Source: Streptomyces sp. MH60 (GTDB lineage: Bacteria > Actinomycetota > Actinomycetes > Streptomycetales > Streptomycetaceae). Taken from it: 64,000 nt of DNA. The stretch lies in NCBI RefSeq assembly GCF_002939385.1, contig NZ_MULI01000001.1, positions 310,001-374,000 of the forward strand, given 5' to 3'. The translations under genes were made by a program, and so were the position numbers. Below the pieces are notes generated by a model, which was not told the DNA's origin, searched no databases, and saw nothing but the letters and a program-made list of their open reading frames with translations. This document shows positions 32,291-41,108 of this stretch, piece by piece; the stretch's first letter is position 1, and the number at the start of each line of letters is the position of its first letter.

Positions 32291-33343
32291 GTGAACATCG
32301 GTGAAATCGCCAAGCGGGCCGGTGTCTCCCGGAGCACCGTGTCCTACGCGCTCAGTGGCAAGCGCGCCGTGTCCGAAGAGACCCGTCGGAAGATCCAGCG
32401 GGTCATCGACGAGCTGGGGTACCGGCCCAACGCGAGTGCCCGGGCCCTGGCCAACGGCCGTACCAGCACGATCGGCCTGGTGTTCCCGCCGGCCGGCAAT
32501 CACTACACCGGGATGCAGCTGGACTTCATCGGCAGCGTGGTGGAGGCCGCCGCGGCGCACGACTACGACGTGCTGATGTCACCGAGCGGCGTGGACAGCG
32601 ACCGCTCGTTCCAGCGCCTGCTGGGGGAGCGGCGGGTGGACGGTGCCATCCTGATGGAGATCAGGCTGGAGGACGACCGCGTCGATCACATGGTCGAGTT
32701 GGACTTCCCCTGCGTCGCCATCGGTCGTACGGCGCATCCGGAGGAGGGCTGGTGGGTCGGCCTGGACCACACCAGGCTGGCGGAGGCGTGCGTCCATCAT
32801 CTCGCGGACCTGGGCCACCGCACGATCGCCTTCGTCAACCGGCCGGAACAACTGCTGCGCACCGGATACGAGTCCGCGCACCGAGGGCTGGAAGGGTTCA
32901 CCAAGGCCGCCGCCGAGCGCGGGCTCACCGTGCGGACGTACTGCTGCGGGGACGACGCGGCATCCGGTCAGGCGTGCCTGGAGCGCATCCTGCACGACGA
33001 CCCGGCCACCACGGCCCTGGTCACCCTCAACGAGGCAGCTCTCGGAGGCATCTACCGGGGCCTCGCCCGGGCGGGTCGCCATGTGCCGCGCGACTTCTCG
33101 GTCACCGGGGTGGTGGCCGGCCGATGGGCGGAGACGGTGACGCCGCAGCTCACCGCGGCGGACGTGCCGGCGGAGGAGATGGGCCGGCGCGCCGTCGAAC
33201 TCCTCATGGAACGCCTCGACCATCCCGGCGCGGCACCACGGCACCACCTCCTTGTGCCACCGATCTCCCTGCGCTCCAGCACCGGACCCGCAACCGGAGC
33301 GGTCCCGGCCGACACCCCGGCCGGCCTCTCTCCGCGGTCCTGA
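32291..33343 (+). CDS. LacI-family regulator of the polysaccharide utilisation cluster
   Basis: A 350-residue LacI protein. Helix-turn-helix at residues 2-25 (NIGEIAKRAGVSRSTVSYAL), hinge GYRPNASARALANGRT, then the sugar-binding core (IGLVFPPAGNHYTG, DGAILMEIRLEDD, ALVTLNEAALGGIY). GTG 32291 has AGGAG five bases upstream. Four matching 12-bp palindromes in the divergent gap, two of them at promoters, make this the obvious repressor of itself, of the secreted hydrolase and, through read-through, of the downstream transporter genes. The ligand is probably an oligosaccharide imported by that transporter (inference). Confidence 0.92.
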   Translation: MNIGEIAKRAGVSRSTVSYALSGKRAVSEETRRKIQRVIDELGYRPNASARALANGRTSTIGLVFPPAGNHYTGMQLDFIGSVVEAAAAHDYDVLMSPSGVDSDRSFQRLLGERRVDGAILMEIRLEDDRVDHMVELDFPCVAIGRTAHPEEGWWVGLDHTRLAEACVHHLADLGHRTIAFVNRPEQLLRTGYESAHRGLEGFTKAAAERGLTVRTYCCGDDAASGQACLERILHDDPATTALVTLNEAALGGIYRGLARAGRHVPRDFSVTGVVAGRWAETVTPQLTAADVPAEEMGRRAVELLMERLDHPGAAPRHHLLVPPISLRSSTGPATGAVPADTPAGLSPRS

Positions 33344-33477
33344 CGAACGACCCCGCTCACGGACCACCTCCTCCTCCCGCAGCGCCCCGCAGCGTTCACC
33401 TCCGGCCGTGCGGGCATGCCCTCGCACGCCCGCACGGCGTCCCGAGCACACCTGTGCCAAGAACTAAGGAACCCGCA

Positions 33478-34719
33478 ATGCGCAGAATCCCCAGGCGTCG
33501 CCTCACCGCGGCAGTGGCCTTGTCGACCGTCGTCGCCGTCACCGGCACCGCCTGCTCCTCCGGCTCGGGCAGCACGAGCGCCAAGGGCGACAGCGGAACG
33601 TACACCGTCTGGGACCCCTACCCGCAGTTCGGCAAGGGGTCGGCGTGGGCGAAGCTGCTGGATGCCTGCGGCACCAAGGCCGGCGTGAAGATCAAGCGGA
33701 CGGCCTTCGACACGAGCGACCTCTCCAACAAGGCGCTGCTGGCGGCGCAGCAGGACAACTCCGCGGACGTCCTCATCGTCGACAACCCGGTGGTGTCGAC
33801 CCTGGCCGAAGCCGGCGTGCTCACCACGACCGACGAGAACAAGCTGGACACCTCCAAGGCCGACGCCAACCTGCTCGCCGCCGGCCAGTCGGGCGGCAAG
33901 ACGTACGGCACGCCGATCGGCGCCAACACCCTTGCCCTGTACTACAACAAGGACGTGCTGCGGAAGACAGGCGTGGACATCACCTCGGTCAAGGACTGGA
34001 AGTCGCTGACGACGGCCCTCGAGAAGGTCGAGGCAGCCGGGAAGAAGGGCATCACCTTCTCGGCCATCGGCACCGAAGAGGGCAGCTTCCAGTTCCTGCC
34101 GTGGTTCTGGGGCTCCGGGGCGAAACTGACCGAACTCGACTCCGAGCAGGCGGCCGACGCGCTGTCCCTGTGGAAGGACTGGCTGGAGAAGGGGTACGCG
34201 CCCAACTCGGTCATCAACAACACCCAGACGACCAGCTGGCAGGAGTTCGCGAGCGGCGACTACGCCTTCGCGGAGAACGGCACCTGGCAGCTCGCCAACG
34301 CCCAGAAGGCCGGCTTCGACTACGGCGTCCTGCCCATCCCCGCGGCCGCGGGAGGCAACGCCGCGGCCCCGACGGGCGGCGAGTTCGTCACCGTCCCCGC
34401 CCAGGGCGACACCGGCCGCTACGCCACGTCACGGAAGCTGGTCTCCTGCCTGACCAGCGCCGAGAACCTCAACACCACCGACGCGACCCTGTCGTACGTG
34501 GCACCGACGGGCGAAGTGCGGGACAAGCAGGTCGCGGCGAACGCCGAGCTGAAGCCCTGGGTCGACGCGGTGAAGGCCGCCAAGGGACGCACCAGTGACG
34601 ACCTGGGCACGAAGTACCCGCGGATCTCCGAGCAGTTGTGGAAGGCCGTGCAGTCCGCCCTCAGCGGTGCGCAGTCACCGAAGGACGCGCTGGCCAAGGC
34701 CCAGTCCGCCGTCAAGTAG
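33478..34719 (+). CDS. ABC sugar transporter, substrate-binding lipoprotein
   Basis: A 413-residue solute-binding protein. It has a basic N-terminus, a hydrophobic core and lipobox VTGTAC near residue 23, so it is lipid-anchored outside the membrane. The mature domain is of the extracellular carbohydrate-binding type: ADVLIVDNPVVSTLAEAGVL, YGTPIGANTLALYYNKDVLR, FLPWFWGSGAKL, and FASGDYAFAENGTWQLANA. It captures a sugar or oligosaccharide for the two permeases that follow. The gap to the LacI gene is 134 bp without a terminator, so one transcript is likely. No ATPase gene lies here; a shared MsiK-type ATPase elsewhere is usual in Streptomyces. Confidence 0.9.
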   Translation: MRRIPRRRLTAAVALSTVVAVTGTACSSGSGSTSAKGDSGTYTVWDPYPQFGKGSAWAKLLDACGTKAGVKIKRTAFDTSDLSNKALLAAQQDNSADVLIVDNPVVSTLAEAGVLTTTDENKLDTSKADANLLAAGQSGGKTYGTPIGANTLALYYNKDVLRKTGVDITSVKDWKSLTTALEKVEAAGKKGITFSAIGTEEGSFQFLPWFWGSGAKLTELDSEQAADALSLWKDWLEKGYAPNSVINNTQTTSWQEFASGDYAFAENGTWQLANAQKAGFDYGVLPIPAAAGGNAAAPTGGEFVTVPAQGDTGRYATSRKLVSCLTSAENLNTTDATLSYVAPTGEVRDKQVAANAELKPWVDAVKAAKGRTSDDLGTKYPRISEQLWKAVQSALSGAQSPKDALAKAQSAVK

Positions 34720-34739
34720 CCACGAAACCCGGTCAGCAG

Positions 34740-35723
34740 ATGACTCACACGACCCAGTTGCCGGACCACCGGCCCGCGCGCGTCCGGAAGGGGGCGGCCG
34801 GCGTCACCCCGCCACCGGCTTCCGCGCGAACACGGCGTCGTCCGACCTCCCAGCAGTGGGCCGCCTGGGCCTTCCTCGCCCCGGTGACGCTCTACCTCGT
34901 CCTGTTCTACGCCTACCCGCTGTACCGCAACATCGACCTGAGCCTGCGCAACTACACGGTCCGTTCCTTCGTCCAGGGCAACGCGCCGTTCACCGGCCTG
35001 GAGAACTACCTCACCGTCTTCGACGATCCGGCCTTCACGCCGGCCCTGCTGCACACCGCGGTGTTCACCGTCGCGTGCCTGTTCTTCCAGTACGCCTTCG
35101 GACTGGCCCTCGCGATCTTCTTCAAGCAGCACTTCCCCCTGTCGGCGACCTTGCGTGCCCTGTTCCTGGTGCCGTGGCTGCTGCCGCTCATCGTGTCGGC
35201 CTCCACCTGGTCGTGGATGCTCAACAGCGACTCCGGCATCGTCAACGCCGTCCTGCACGCCGTCGGCATCAACCCGGTGAACTGGCTCACCTCGCCCTCG
35301 TGGTCACTCACCTCGGTGATCATCGCCAACATCTGGATCGGCGTGCCGTTCAACCTCGTCGTCCTCTACAGCGGGCTCCAGTCGATCCCGGATTCGCTCT
35401 ACGAGGCGGCCGCCCTCGACGGGGCGAACGCCTGGCAGCGCTTCCGGCGCATCACCTTTCCCCTGCTGCGACCGGTGTCCGCCATCACGCTGCTCCTCGG
35501 CCTGGTCTACACGCTCAAGGTCTTCGACATCATCTGGATCATGACCAAGGGCGGGCCGGCGGATGCGTCCACCACCTTCGCCACCTGGTCCTACCAGCTC
35601 GGATTCGGCAACGCCCTGCCCGCCTTCGGACCAGGGGCGGCGGTCGGAAACCTCCTCGTCGTCGCCGCCCTGGTGTTCGGTCTGATCTACCTGAAGGTCC
35701 AGCGAAAGCAGCACGCCTCATGA
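34740..35723 (+). CDS. ABC sugar transporter permease (MalF/LacF type)
   Basis: A 327-residue permease with six membrane segments, starting WAAWAFLAPVTLYLVLFYAY after a ~40-residue basic cytoplasmic tail. The coupling-helix motif reads EAAALDGANAWQRFRRITFP (about 224-243), where the ATPase docks. It begins 20 bp after the binding-protein gene and overlaps the next permease start by four bases, so it is tightly operonic. It belongs to the CUT1 oligosaccharide family with the binding protein upstream. Confidence 0.92.
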   Translation: MTHTTQLPDHRPARVRKGAAGVTPPPASARTRRRPTSQQWAAWAFLAPVTLYLVLFYAYPLYRNIDLSLRNYTVRSFVQGNAPFTGLENYLTVFDDPAFTPALLHTAVFTVACLFFQYAFGLALAIFFKQHFPLSATLRALFLVPWLLPLIVSASTWSWMLNSDSGIVNAVLHAVGINPVNWLTSPSWSLTSVIIANIWIGVPFNLVVLYSGLQSIPDSLYEAAALDGANAWQRFRRITFPLLRPVSAITLLLGLVYTLKVFDIIWIMTKGGPADASTTFATWSYQLGFGNALPAFGPGAAVGNLLVVAALVFGLIYLKVQRKQHAS

Positions 35724-36565
35724 CTACCGCGACCACACTCCGCCCGCGCGGGAGCCGGAGCCACTGGTGGAAGACGGCCACGGGCACCCTGCTCACGGCG
35801 GTCATGCTCTTCCCGGTCTACTGGATGCTCAACGTCTCCTTCACCCGGGACGAGGACATGCGCAAGAGCCCGCCCGGCCTGTTTCCCGTGCGGGGCACAC
35901 TCGACGGCTACCGCAGGGTCCTCGACGAACAGCTGCCCTACCTCGCCACCAGCCTCGTCATCGGCCTGGGTACCGTCGTCCTGACCGTGGCCCTGGCCGC
36001 ACCCGCCGGATACGCGCTGGCCAAGCTCCGCCCCCGCGGCGGCGGCATCCTCAACTTCGTCCTGCTGGCCGCCCAGATGATCCCCGGCATCATCATGGCG
36101 ATGGGCTTCTACGCGATCTACCTCAACCTCGGCCTGCTCCAGTCCGTCCCCGGCCTGGTCCTCGCGGACTCCACCCTGGCCGTCCCCTTCGCCGTGCTCA
36201 TCTTCACGGCGTTCATGTCCGGCATCCCGGGCGAGCTGATCCAGGCCGCCACCATGGACGGCGCCGGAGCCCTGCGCACCTTCTGGTCCGTCGTCCTGCC
36301 GATGAGCCGCAACTCCGTCGTCACGGTGTCCCTGTTCGCCTTCCTCTGGTCCTGGTCCGACTTCGTCTTCGCCGGCACCCTCGTCAACGGCGGCGCCCAC
36401 GAGCCCATCACCCTCGGCATCTACCACTACATCGGCAACAACAACCAGGAATGGAACGCCATCATGGCCACCGCCGTCGTGGCCTCACTGCCGGCCGCCG
36501 TCATCCTCGTCCTGGCACAGCGGTACGTCGCGGCCGGCGTCACCGCAGGAGCCGTCAAGGACTGA
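35720..36565 (+). CDS. ABC sugar transporter permease (MalG/LacG type)
   Basis: A 281-residue second permease with six membrane segments (first: ATGTLLTAVMLFPVYWMLN) and the coupling motif QAATMDGAGALRTFWSVVLP. ATG 35720 overlaps the TGA of the first permease (ATGA), giving translational coupling. Together the two permeases form the CUT1 channel. A 94-bp gap separates it from the cytoplasmic GH63-like hydrolase that probably processes what is imported. Confidence 0.92.
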   Translation: MTTATTLRPRGSRSHWWKTATGTLLTAVMLFPVYWMLNVSFTRDEDMRKSPPGLFPVRGTLDGYRRVLDEQLPYLATSLVIGLGTVVLTVALAAPAGYALAKLRPRGGGILNFVLLAAQMIPGIIMAMGFYAIYLNLGLLQSVPGLVLADSTLAVPFAVLIFTAFMSGIPGELIQAATMDGAGALRTFWSVVLPMSRNSVVTVSLFAFLWSWSDFVFAGTLVNGGAHEPITLGIYHYIGNNNQEWNAIMATAVVASLPAAVILVLAQRYVAAGVTAGAVKD

Positions 36566-36659
36566 CGTCCCCGGCAGCCCGTCCCTCCTCCTCGTCACGG
36601 CTCCACCGTCCCTTTGCCGGACGGCCGTTGCCTCCTGCCCGAGAAACGAGTCGCCTTTC

Positions 36660-38417
36660 ATGACCGCCGCCCGATCCGGCCCGGCCTTCTCCGTCCACGA
36701 CATCCCGTTCAGCACCCGCGGATCCTGGTTCGGCATCTCGCCCGTGGTGGCGGAGAAGACGTACGCCGAGGACCTCCACCTCGTCTCCCACCAAACCGGC
36801 ATGCACGCCGTCCTGAGCCTGACCCCCGTAAGCCCGGCGACGGGCACCCGCGCCGCAACACGCGTCGGGGCGACCCCGGACCTGCTCAGCTGGATCGGTC
36901 GGACGGGACGCGTCGACCTCGCCTACGAGTCGCCGGACACCCTTCGTCTGCGGGGAAACGGCCTGGGCCTCCGCATCCGCGCGGCGGCGCGGGCACTGAC
37001 CCCGTTCAGCGGCACCTACTTCTACCAGGAGCCCCACGCCGCCGCGTACGTGTTCACCTCGTACGAGACGGGACGGCGCTACCGGATCACCGTCCTGTCC
37101 GGCACAGTGGCCGGCACCACCGGCGCGCAGGCACTGGGCAGTGCCGACCGCGGTGTCACGATCGTGGCCGACGACGGCGGGACCTGGGAGATCGCGGTCG
37201 AGGAGTACGAGACCGCACGCACCCCCTACAGTTCCTCGGCTGCCTTCGACCGGATCGTCGACGCCGCGCGCACCGCCTTCACGGACTTCACCGATGCCAT
37301 CGCGCCGTGGCGTTCGCCCGCCACCCCCGCCGCGGAGCTCGCCGCCTATGTGCTGTGGTCCGCGACCGTCCGGCCGACGGGTTTCGTCACCAGGCCCGCG
37401 GTGCTGATGTCCAAGCACTGGATGGACAAGGTGTGGAGCTGGGACCACTGCTTCAACGCCCTCGCCCTGGCCCCCGGACAACCGGAACTGGCCTGGGACC
37501 AGTTCTTCCTGCCCTTCGACCACCAGGACGAGAGCGGCGCCCTGCCGGACTCGGTCACCCACTCCGAAGTACTGCACAACTTCGTCAAACCCCCCATCCA
37601 CGGCTGGGCCTTCGGACACCTGCGCCGACGTCTGCCCGCGCCACTCGAGAGGACGCGACTGACCGAGGCGTACGACCGCATCGCCCGCTGGACGGACTTC
37701 TGGCTCACGGCACGACGCGCCCCCGGTGCCGCCCTGCCCTACTACCAGCACGGCAACGACAGCGGCTGGGACAACGCCACCACCTTCGACGCCGAGCGCG
37801 TCGTCGTGACCGCCGACCTGGCCGCCTTCCTCGTCCTGCAGATGCGTGAACTGGCGCGACTTGCCGAAGAATTGGAGCTCGCGGACGACGCACGGCGGTG
37901 GACGCGAACGGCCGACACGACGCAGGCGGCGATGCTCGGGGAACTGTGGACCGACGGCCGCTTCATCGCCCGCTCGCTCGCGGACGGCCACCCCTTGGCC
38001 GGCACCAGCCTCCTGGACCTGATGCCCATCACGCTGGGCGAGCACTTGCCCGAGGGCGTCGCAGCCGAACTTGCCGCAGGGCTGAAGGCGCACCTGACGC
38101 CACACGGCCTGGCCACCGAACAGCCCACCTCACCGCACTACGTCTCCGACGGCTACTGGCGCGGACCGATCTGGGCCCCGTCCACCGTGCTCGTCGAGGA
38201 CGGTCTGCGCCGTGCCGGTCACCATCGTCTCGCGAACGAGGTCAGCGCACGATTCCGCGCCCTGTGCGAAAGCTCCGGCTTCGCGGAGAACTTCGACGCA
38301 GTCACCGGCACGGGGCTGCGCGACCGGGCCTACACCTGGACCGCAAGCGGCTACCTGCTGCTCGCCGAAGCGTACGAACTCCGACGCACCGAGCCGTCGC
38401 GGGCGGTCACCGTCTGA
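36660..38417 (+). CDS. GH63-like cytoplasmic glycoside hydrolase
   Basis: A 585-residue protein without a signal peptide. The N-terminal ~200 residues form a beta-rich domain, and the rest is an (alpha/alpha)6 barrel of the GH63/GH37 type. Diagnostic stretches: KVWSWDHCFNALAL, DQFFLPFDHQDESGALPDSV, YYQHGNDSGWDNATTFD (likely catalytic Asp region), and DGYWRGPIWAPSTVLVEDGL near the second catalytic acid. Relatives cleave glucosyl or mannosyl linkages (mannosyl-oligosaccharide glucosidase, mannosylglycerate hydrolase). In this operon it would act on the imported sugar. The exact linkage is unknown. Confidence 0.85.
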   Translation: MTAARSGPAFSVHDIPFSTRGSWFGISPVVAEKTYAEDLHLVSHQTGMHAVLSLTPVSPATGTRAATRVGATPDLLSWIGRTGRVDLAYESPDTLRLRGNGLGLRIRAAARALTPFSGTYFYQEPHAAAYVFTSYETGRRYRITVLSGTVAGTTGAQALGSADRGVTIVADDGGTWEIAVEEYETARTPYSSSAAFDRIVDAARTAFTDFTDAIAPWRSPATPAAELAAYVLWSATVRPTGFVTRPAVLMSKHWMDKVWSWDHCFNALALAPGQPELAWDQFFLPFDHQDESGALPDSVTHSEVLHNFVKPPIHGWAFGHLRRRLPAPLERTRLTEAYDRIARWTDFWLTARRAPGAALPYYQHGNDSGWDNATTFDAERVVVTADLAAFLVLQMRELARLAEELELADDARRWTRTADTTQAAMLGELWTDGRFIARSLADGHPLAGTSLLDLMPITLGEHLPEGVAAELAAGLKAHLTPHGLATEQPTSPHYVSDGYWRGPIWAPSTVLVEDGLRRAGHHRLANEVSARFRALCESSGFAENFDAVTGTGLRDRAYTWTASGYLLLAEAYELRRTEPSRAVTV

Positions 38418-38549
38418 CGGACCACGCCGGCACCCGTTCGGAGCCTCCCCGGTACGCCCTGGGGGGGGGCTTCGCGGGTCAGTGGAGTGCACGGCTCCGG
38501 CGCGGGTTCGGCTGTGATCGGAGCATGGGGCGGCTGACGGCTCGGGCTG

Positions 38550-39110
38550 TCAGTCCTCATGTACGGCGCGGCGGGCGGACCGACGGCGAAGCCACAGGGG
38601 GAGCACGTACCACGACAGTGCGAACCACACCATCACGCCGCCGACGAGCAGCTTCGCCATGAGGTCCGGAACCACGACGTGCAGGATCAGAAGCAGTGTG
38701 CACCCGATGGTCACGGCCATCAGGAGCATGCCGCCCACCATCAGCCGGTGAGCCACTTCGACCATCTCGTCCTTCATCCGCTGCCCCGACAGGAACCGGT
38801 GGATGGAGACCGGGGCGATCAGGGACGCCGTGGCCGTGGCCCCCGAGACGACGGTGATGACGTAGACGGCGTGGTCGAAGGTGTCCAGGTCGTGGAAGAG
38901 CGGGGTGAACGCGACACTGAGCAGGAAGCCGAACAGGATCTGGACCCCAGTCTGAGCGACGCGCGTCTCCTGCATGATCTCGTTCCAGCGACGGTTGACC
39001 CGCTCGCGGGGCGTCTCCGGCGCCTCGTCCGGGGCGGCACCGGTATGCCCTTCACACGCACAGCACCCATCGGTCGCTGCCTCCGGCCGCTTGATCGACT
39101 CCGTCGTCAC
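38550..39110 (-). CDS. DUF6328 family membrane protein
   Basis: A 186-residue protein with four predicted membrane segments (VQILFGFLLSVAFTPLF, ITVVSGATATASLIAP, MVGGMLLMAVTIGCTLLLIL, LLVGGVMVWFALSWYVLPLW) and a basic C-terminus. The segment RWNEIMQETRVAQTGVQIL is typical of the family. The ~30-residue N-terminal extension carries a short Cys cluster (CCACEG), which is unusual and might bind a metal. Function is unknown. Start GTG 39110. It sits between the sugar cluster and the pectate lyase gene on the opposite strand and seems unrelated to them. Confidence 0.78.
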   Translation of the reverse strand: MTTESIKRPEAATDGCCACEGHTGAAPDEAPETPRERVNRRWNEIMQETRVAQTGVQILFGFLLSVAFTPLFHDLDTFDHAVYVITVVSGATATASLIAPVSIHRFLSGQRMKDEMVEVAHRLMVGGMLLMAVTIGCTLLLILHVVVPDLMAKLLVGGVMVWFALSWYVLPLWLRRRSARRAVHED

Positions 39111-39321
39111 GTTCGTGACCCCTCCCTTCGCGGACCATTCATCTGCCCGTTGAAGCTGTCCGCATGCCGGGGACGCCGACGATGACCAGGGGGGTGGCGG
39201 TCAGCCCAGGCGGAGGTCCTTGGAGACTCGGTGTGCCGTGGGAGGCCCGCCTTCGTGCGTACCTCTGTACGCCACCATGGCAAATGTTCATATAGGTGAC
39301 CGGCGAGCACGTACATGACTC
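39111..39321. other. Intergenic region upstream of the pectate lyase promoter
   Basis: No gene-like translation on either strand. It separates the divergent DUF6328 and pectate lyase genes; the promoter for the latter begins at 39322. Confidence 0.5.
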
Positions 39322-39365
39322 TTGACTCGCCCGGGACGCGCTCTCTACTCTCCCGATAGAGAGCG
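39322..39365 (+). promoter_or_regulatory. Promoter with palindromic operator for the pectate lyase gene
   Basis: TTGACT (39322-39327), an 18-bp spacer and TACTCT (39346-39351). An inverted repeat CGCTCTCTA (39339-39347) / TAGAGAGCG (39357-39365) overlaps the -10 and the start point; the right arm continues into AGCGCTTT, a LacI-style half-site. The operator differs from the CGAACCGGTTCG type, so another regulator is involved. Confidence 0.65.
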
Positions 39366-39453
39366 CTTTCTGTCCGTTGCTCTGAGGTGTTCCCACCCGC
39401 GTAACAGTTCATGCCCGCACCCGTTCATCGCCCCCACGTCTGGAGATCGAACG

Positions 39454-40638
39454 ATGGAACTGAGACCTCTCGTCACCTCTTTCGGCCTGCTCGCCGGCAC
39501 TCTGGCCGCGGCGGCCTCCGGCACGACCGCACAGGCGGCGGCGCAGGCCGCGACGACCGTCTACGTCGCACCGTCCGGGACCGCGGGCGCCGCCGGCACC
39601 CTGGCCGACCCGACGACGCTGGCCTCGGCGATCAGCCGGGTGGCCGCGGGTGGCACGATCTACCTGCGCGGCGGAACGTATGCCTACAGCCAGACCGTCA
39701 CCGTGCCCCAAGGGCAGAACGGCACCGCATCCGCGCGTACCACCATCACCGCCTACGCGAGCGAGAAGCCGGTGCTCAACTTCGCCGCGCAGAGCGAGAG
39801 TTCGGCGAACCGCGGGCTGCAGGTGAACGGCTCGTACTGGCACGTCAAGGGCATCGTCGTCGAGCGCGCCGGGGACAACGGCATCTACGTCGGCGGCAGC
39901 GACAACGTCATCGAGCGCACCGTCACGCGCTTCAACCGCGACACCGGCCTCCAACTCGGCCGGATCTCCTCCAGTACGCCCGCGAGCCAGTGGCCATCGA
40001 ACAACCTGATCGTGAGCGCCGAGTCGCACGACAACGCCGACTCCGACGGCGAGGACGCGGACGGGTTCGCCGCCAAACTCACCACGGGCACGGGCAACGT
40101 CTTCCGCTACGCCGTCTCCCACCACAACATCGACGACGGCTGGGACCTGTACACCAAGACCGACACCGGAGCGATCGGCCCGGTCACCATCGAGGACTCT
40201 CTCGCGTACGGCAACGGCACGCTCAGCGACGGCACCGTGAACACCAACGGCGACCGCAACGGCTACAAGCTGGGCGGCGACGACATCGCCGTCAACCACG
40301 TCGTGCGCCGCAGCATCGCCTTCAAGAACGGCCACCACGGGTTCACGTACAACAGCAACCCGGGCACCATGGCGATCTCCAGCAACTTGAGCGTCGACAA
40401 CGCGGAGCGCAACTACTCGTTCGACAAGGGCACGTCGGTGTTCCGCTCCAACACCTCGTGCCGCTTCTCGGTATCCGGCTCGAACGACAAGACCGTCGGG
40501 AACGCGGACAGCTCCAACCAGTTCTGGACGGGCTCGAACGGCAGCCGCTGCTCCTCCTACAGCGGAGCCCTCGGCTGGTCGTTCGCCACGGACGGCAAGC
40601 TCGTCGTCACCCTCGGCGGCAAGGCCGTAACGCTGTAA
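39454..40638 (+). CDS. Secreted pectate lyase (PL9-like right-handed beta-helix)
   Basis: A 394-residue exported protein. Signal peptide (PLVTSFGLLAGTLAAAAS, Ala-rich cleavage near 33), then TTVYVAPSGTAGAAGTLADP and IYLRGGTYAYSQTV, the standard opening of this lyase group. The middle is a parallel beta-helix with repeated short turns (NGIYVGGSDNVIERTVTRFN, NNLIVSAESHDNADSDGEDA, VFRYAVSHHNIDDGWDLYTK). The Asp-rich DSDGEDADG loop is the probable Ca2+ site of PL9 enzymes, which cut polygalacturonate by beta-elimination. ATG 39454 has GGAG nine bases upstream. It suggests the nearby cluster handles pectic polysaccharide. Confidence 0.88.
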   Translation: MELRPLVTSFGLLAGTLAAAASGTTAQAAAQAATTVYVAPSGTAGAAGTLADPTTLASAISRVAAGGTIYLRGGTYAYSQTVTVPQGQNGTASARTTITAYASEKPVLNFAAQSESSANRGLQVNGSYWHVKGIVVERAGDNGIYVGGSDNVIERTVTRFNRDTGLQLGRISSSTPASQWPSNNLIVSAESHDNADSDGEDADGFAAKLTTGTGNVFRYAVSHHNIDDGWDLYTKTDTGAIGPVTIEDSLAYGNGTLSDGTVNTNGDRNGYKLGGDDIAVNHVVRRSIAFKNGHHGFTYNSNPGTMAISSNLSVDNAERNYSFDKGTSVFRSNTSCRFSVSGSNDKTVGNADSSNQFWTGSNGSRCSSYSGALGWSFATDGKLVVTLGGKAVTL

Positions 40639-40654
40639 GGGCGCCCAACGGACG

Positions 40655-40689
40655 GGCGTGCCCGGCGAACGCCGACCGCTGGGCACGCC
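40655..40689 (+). terminator. Terminator of the pectate lyase gene
   Basis: GGCGTGCCC (40655-40663) and GGGCACGCC (40681-40689), a 9-bp stem whose 17-nt loop contains a second small GGCG/CGCC hairpin, 16 bp after the stop codon. Confidence 0.7.
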
Positions 40690-40913
40690 ACTGCCCCAGC
40701 CGGCGCACCACGGTGGGCTCAGCCGGGCCCGCGCACCACGAGTTCCGCCCGGCCGGACAGCAGACCGTGACCACCGGAAAGCTGCCCCAAGACACGATCC
40801 GGTTATGACATTCGGCCCACCGGCCCACAGGTCACCGAATCGCTGCAGGCGTAGCAACGCTCGATGTCGTGCCCCCATGCCTCGGCCAGGCCCCTGATCG
40901 TCATCACTTCGCG

Positions 40914-41093
40914 TCAGTGCCGAAGGTCTCCTCGCTCGCGGACTTGCACGAGATGGTCGAACGGTGGGACCTGCACGACGGGAGGCGTCGGATCGGGGCC
41001 GGACAGCGGGCGATCGACGCGTACTTCGCGATCGAACAGCCGCTGTTGCCGCCGCTGCCCAAGGAGCCGTCCTATCGGAGTTTGACCGTTGAG
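40914..41093 (+). pseudogene. IS21-family transposase (IstA) fragment
   Basis: One frame reads VPKVSSLADLHEMVERWDLH, DGRRRIGAGQRAIDAYFAIE and QPLLPPLPKEPSY. This matches the IstA segment that usually reads SLAELNxxIDxWD..RRIG.R..TVGEYFAVEQPLLxPLPEEPF, just before the C-terminal domain. Both the DDE core before it and the rest after it are missing. No terminal repeats or istB partner are present. Confidence 0.65.
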
Positions 41094-41108
41094 ACGGATG
41101 AGAAAGGG

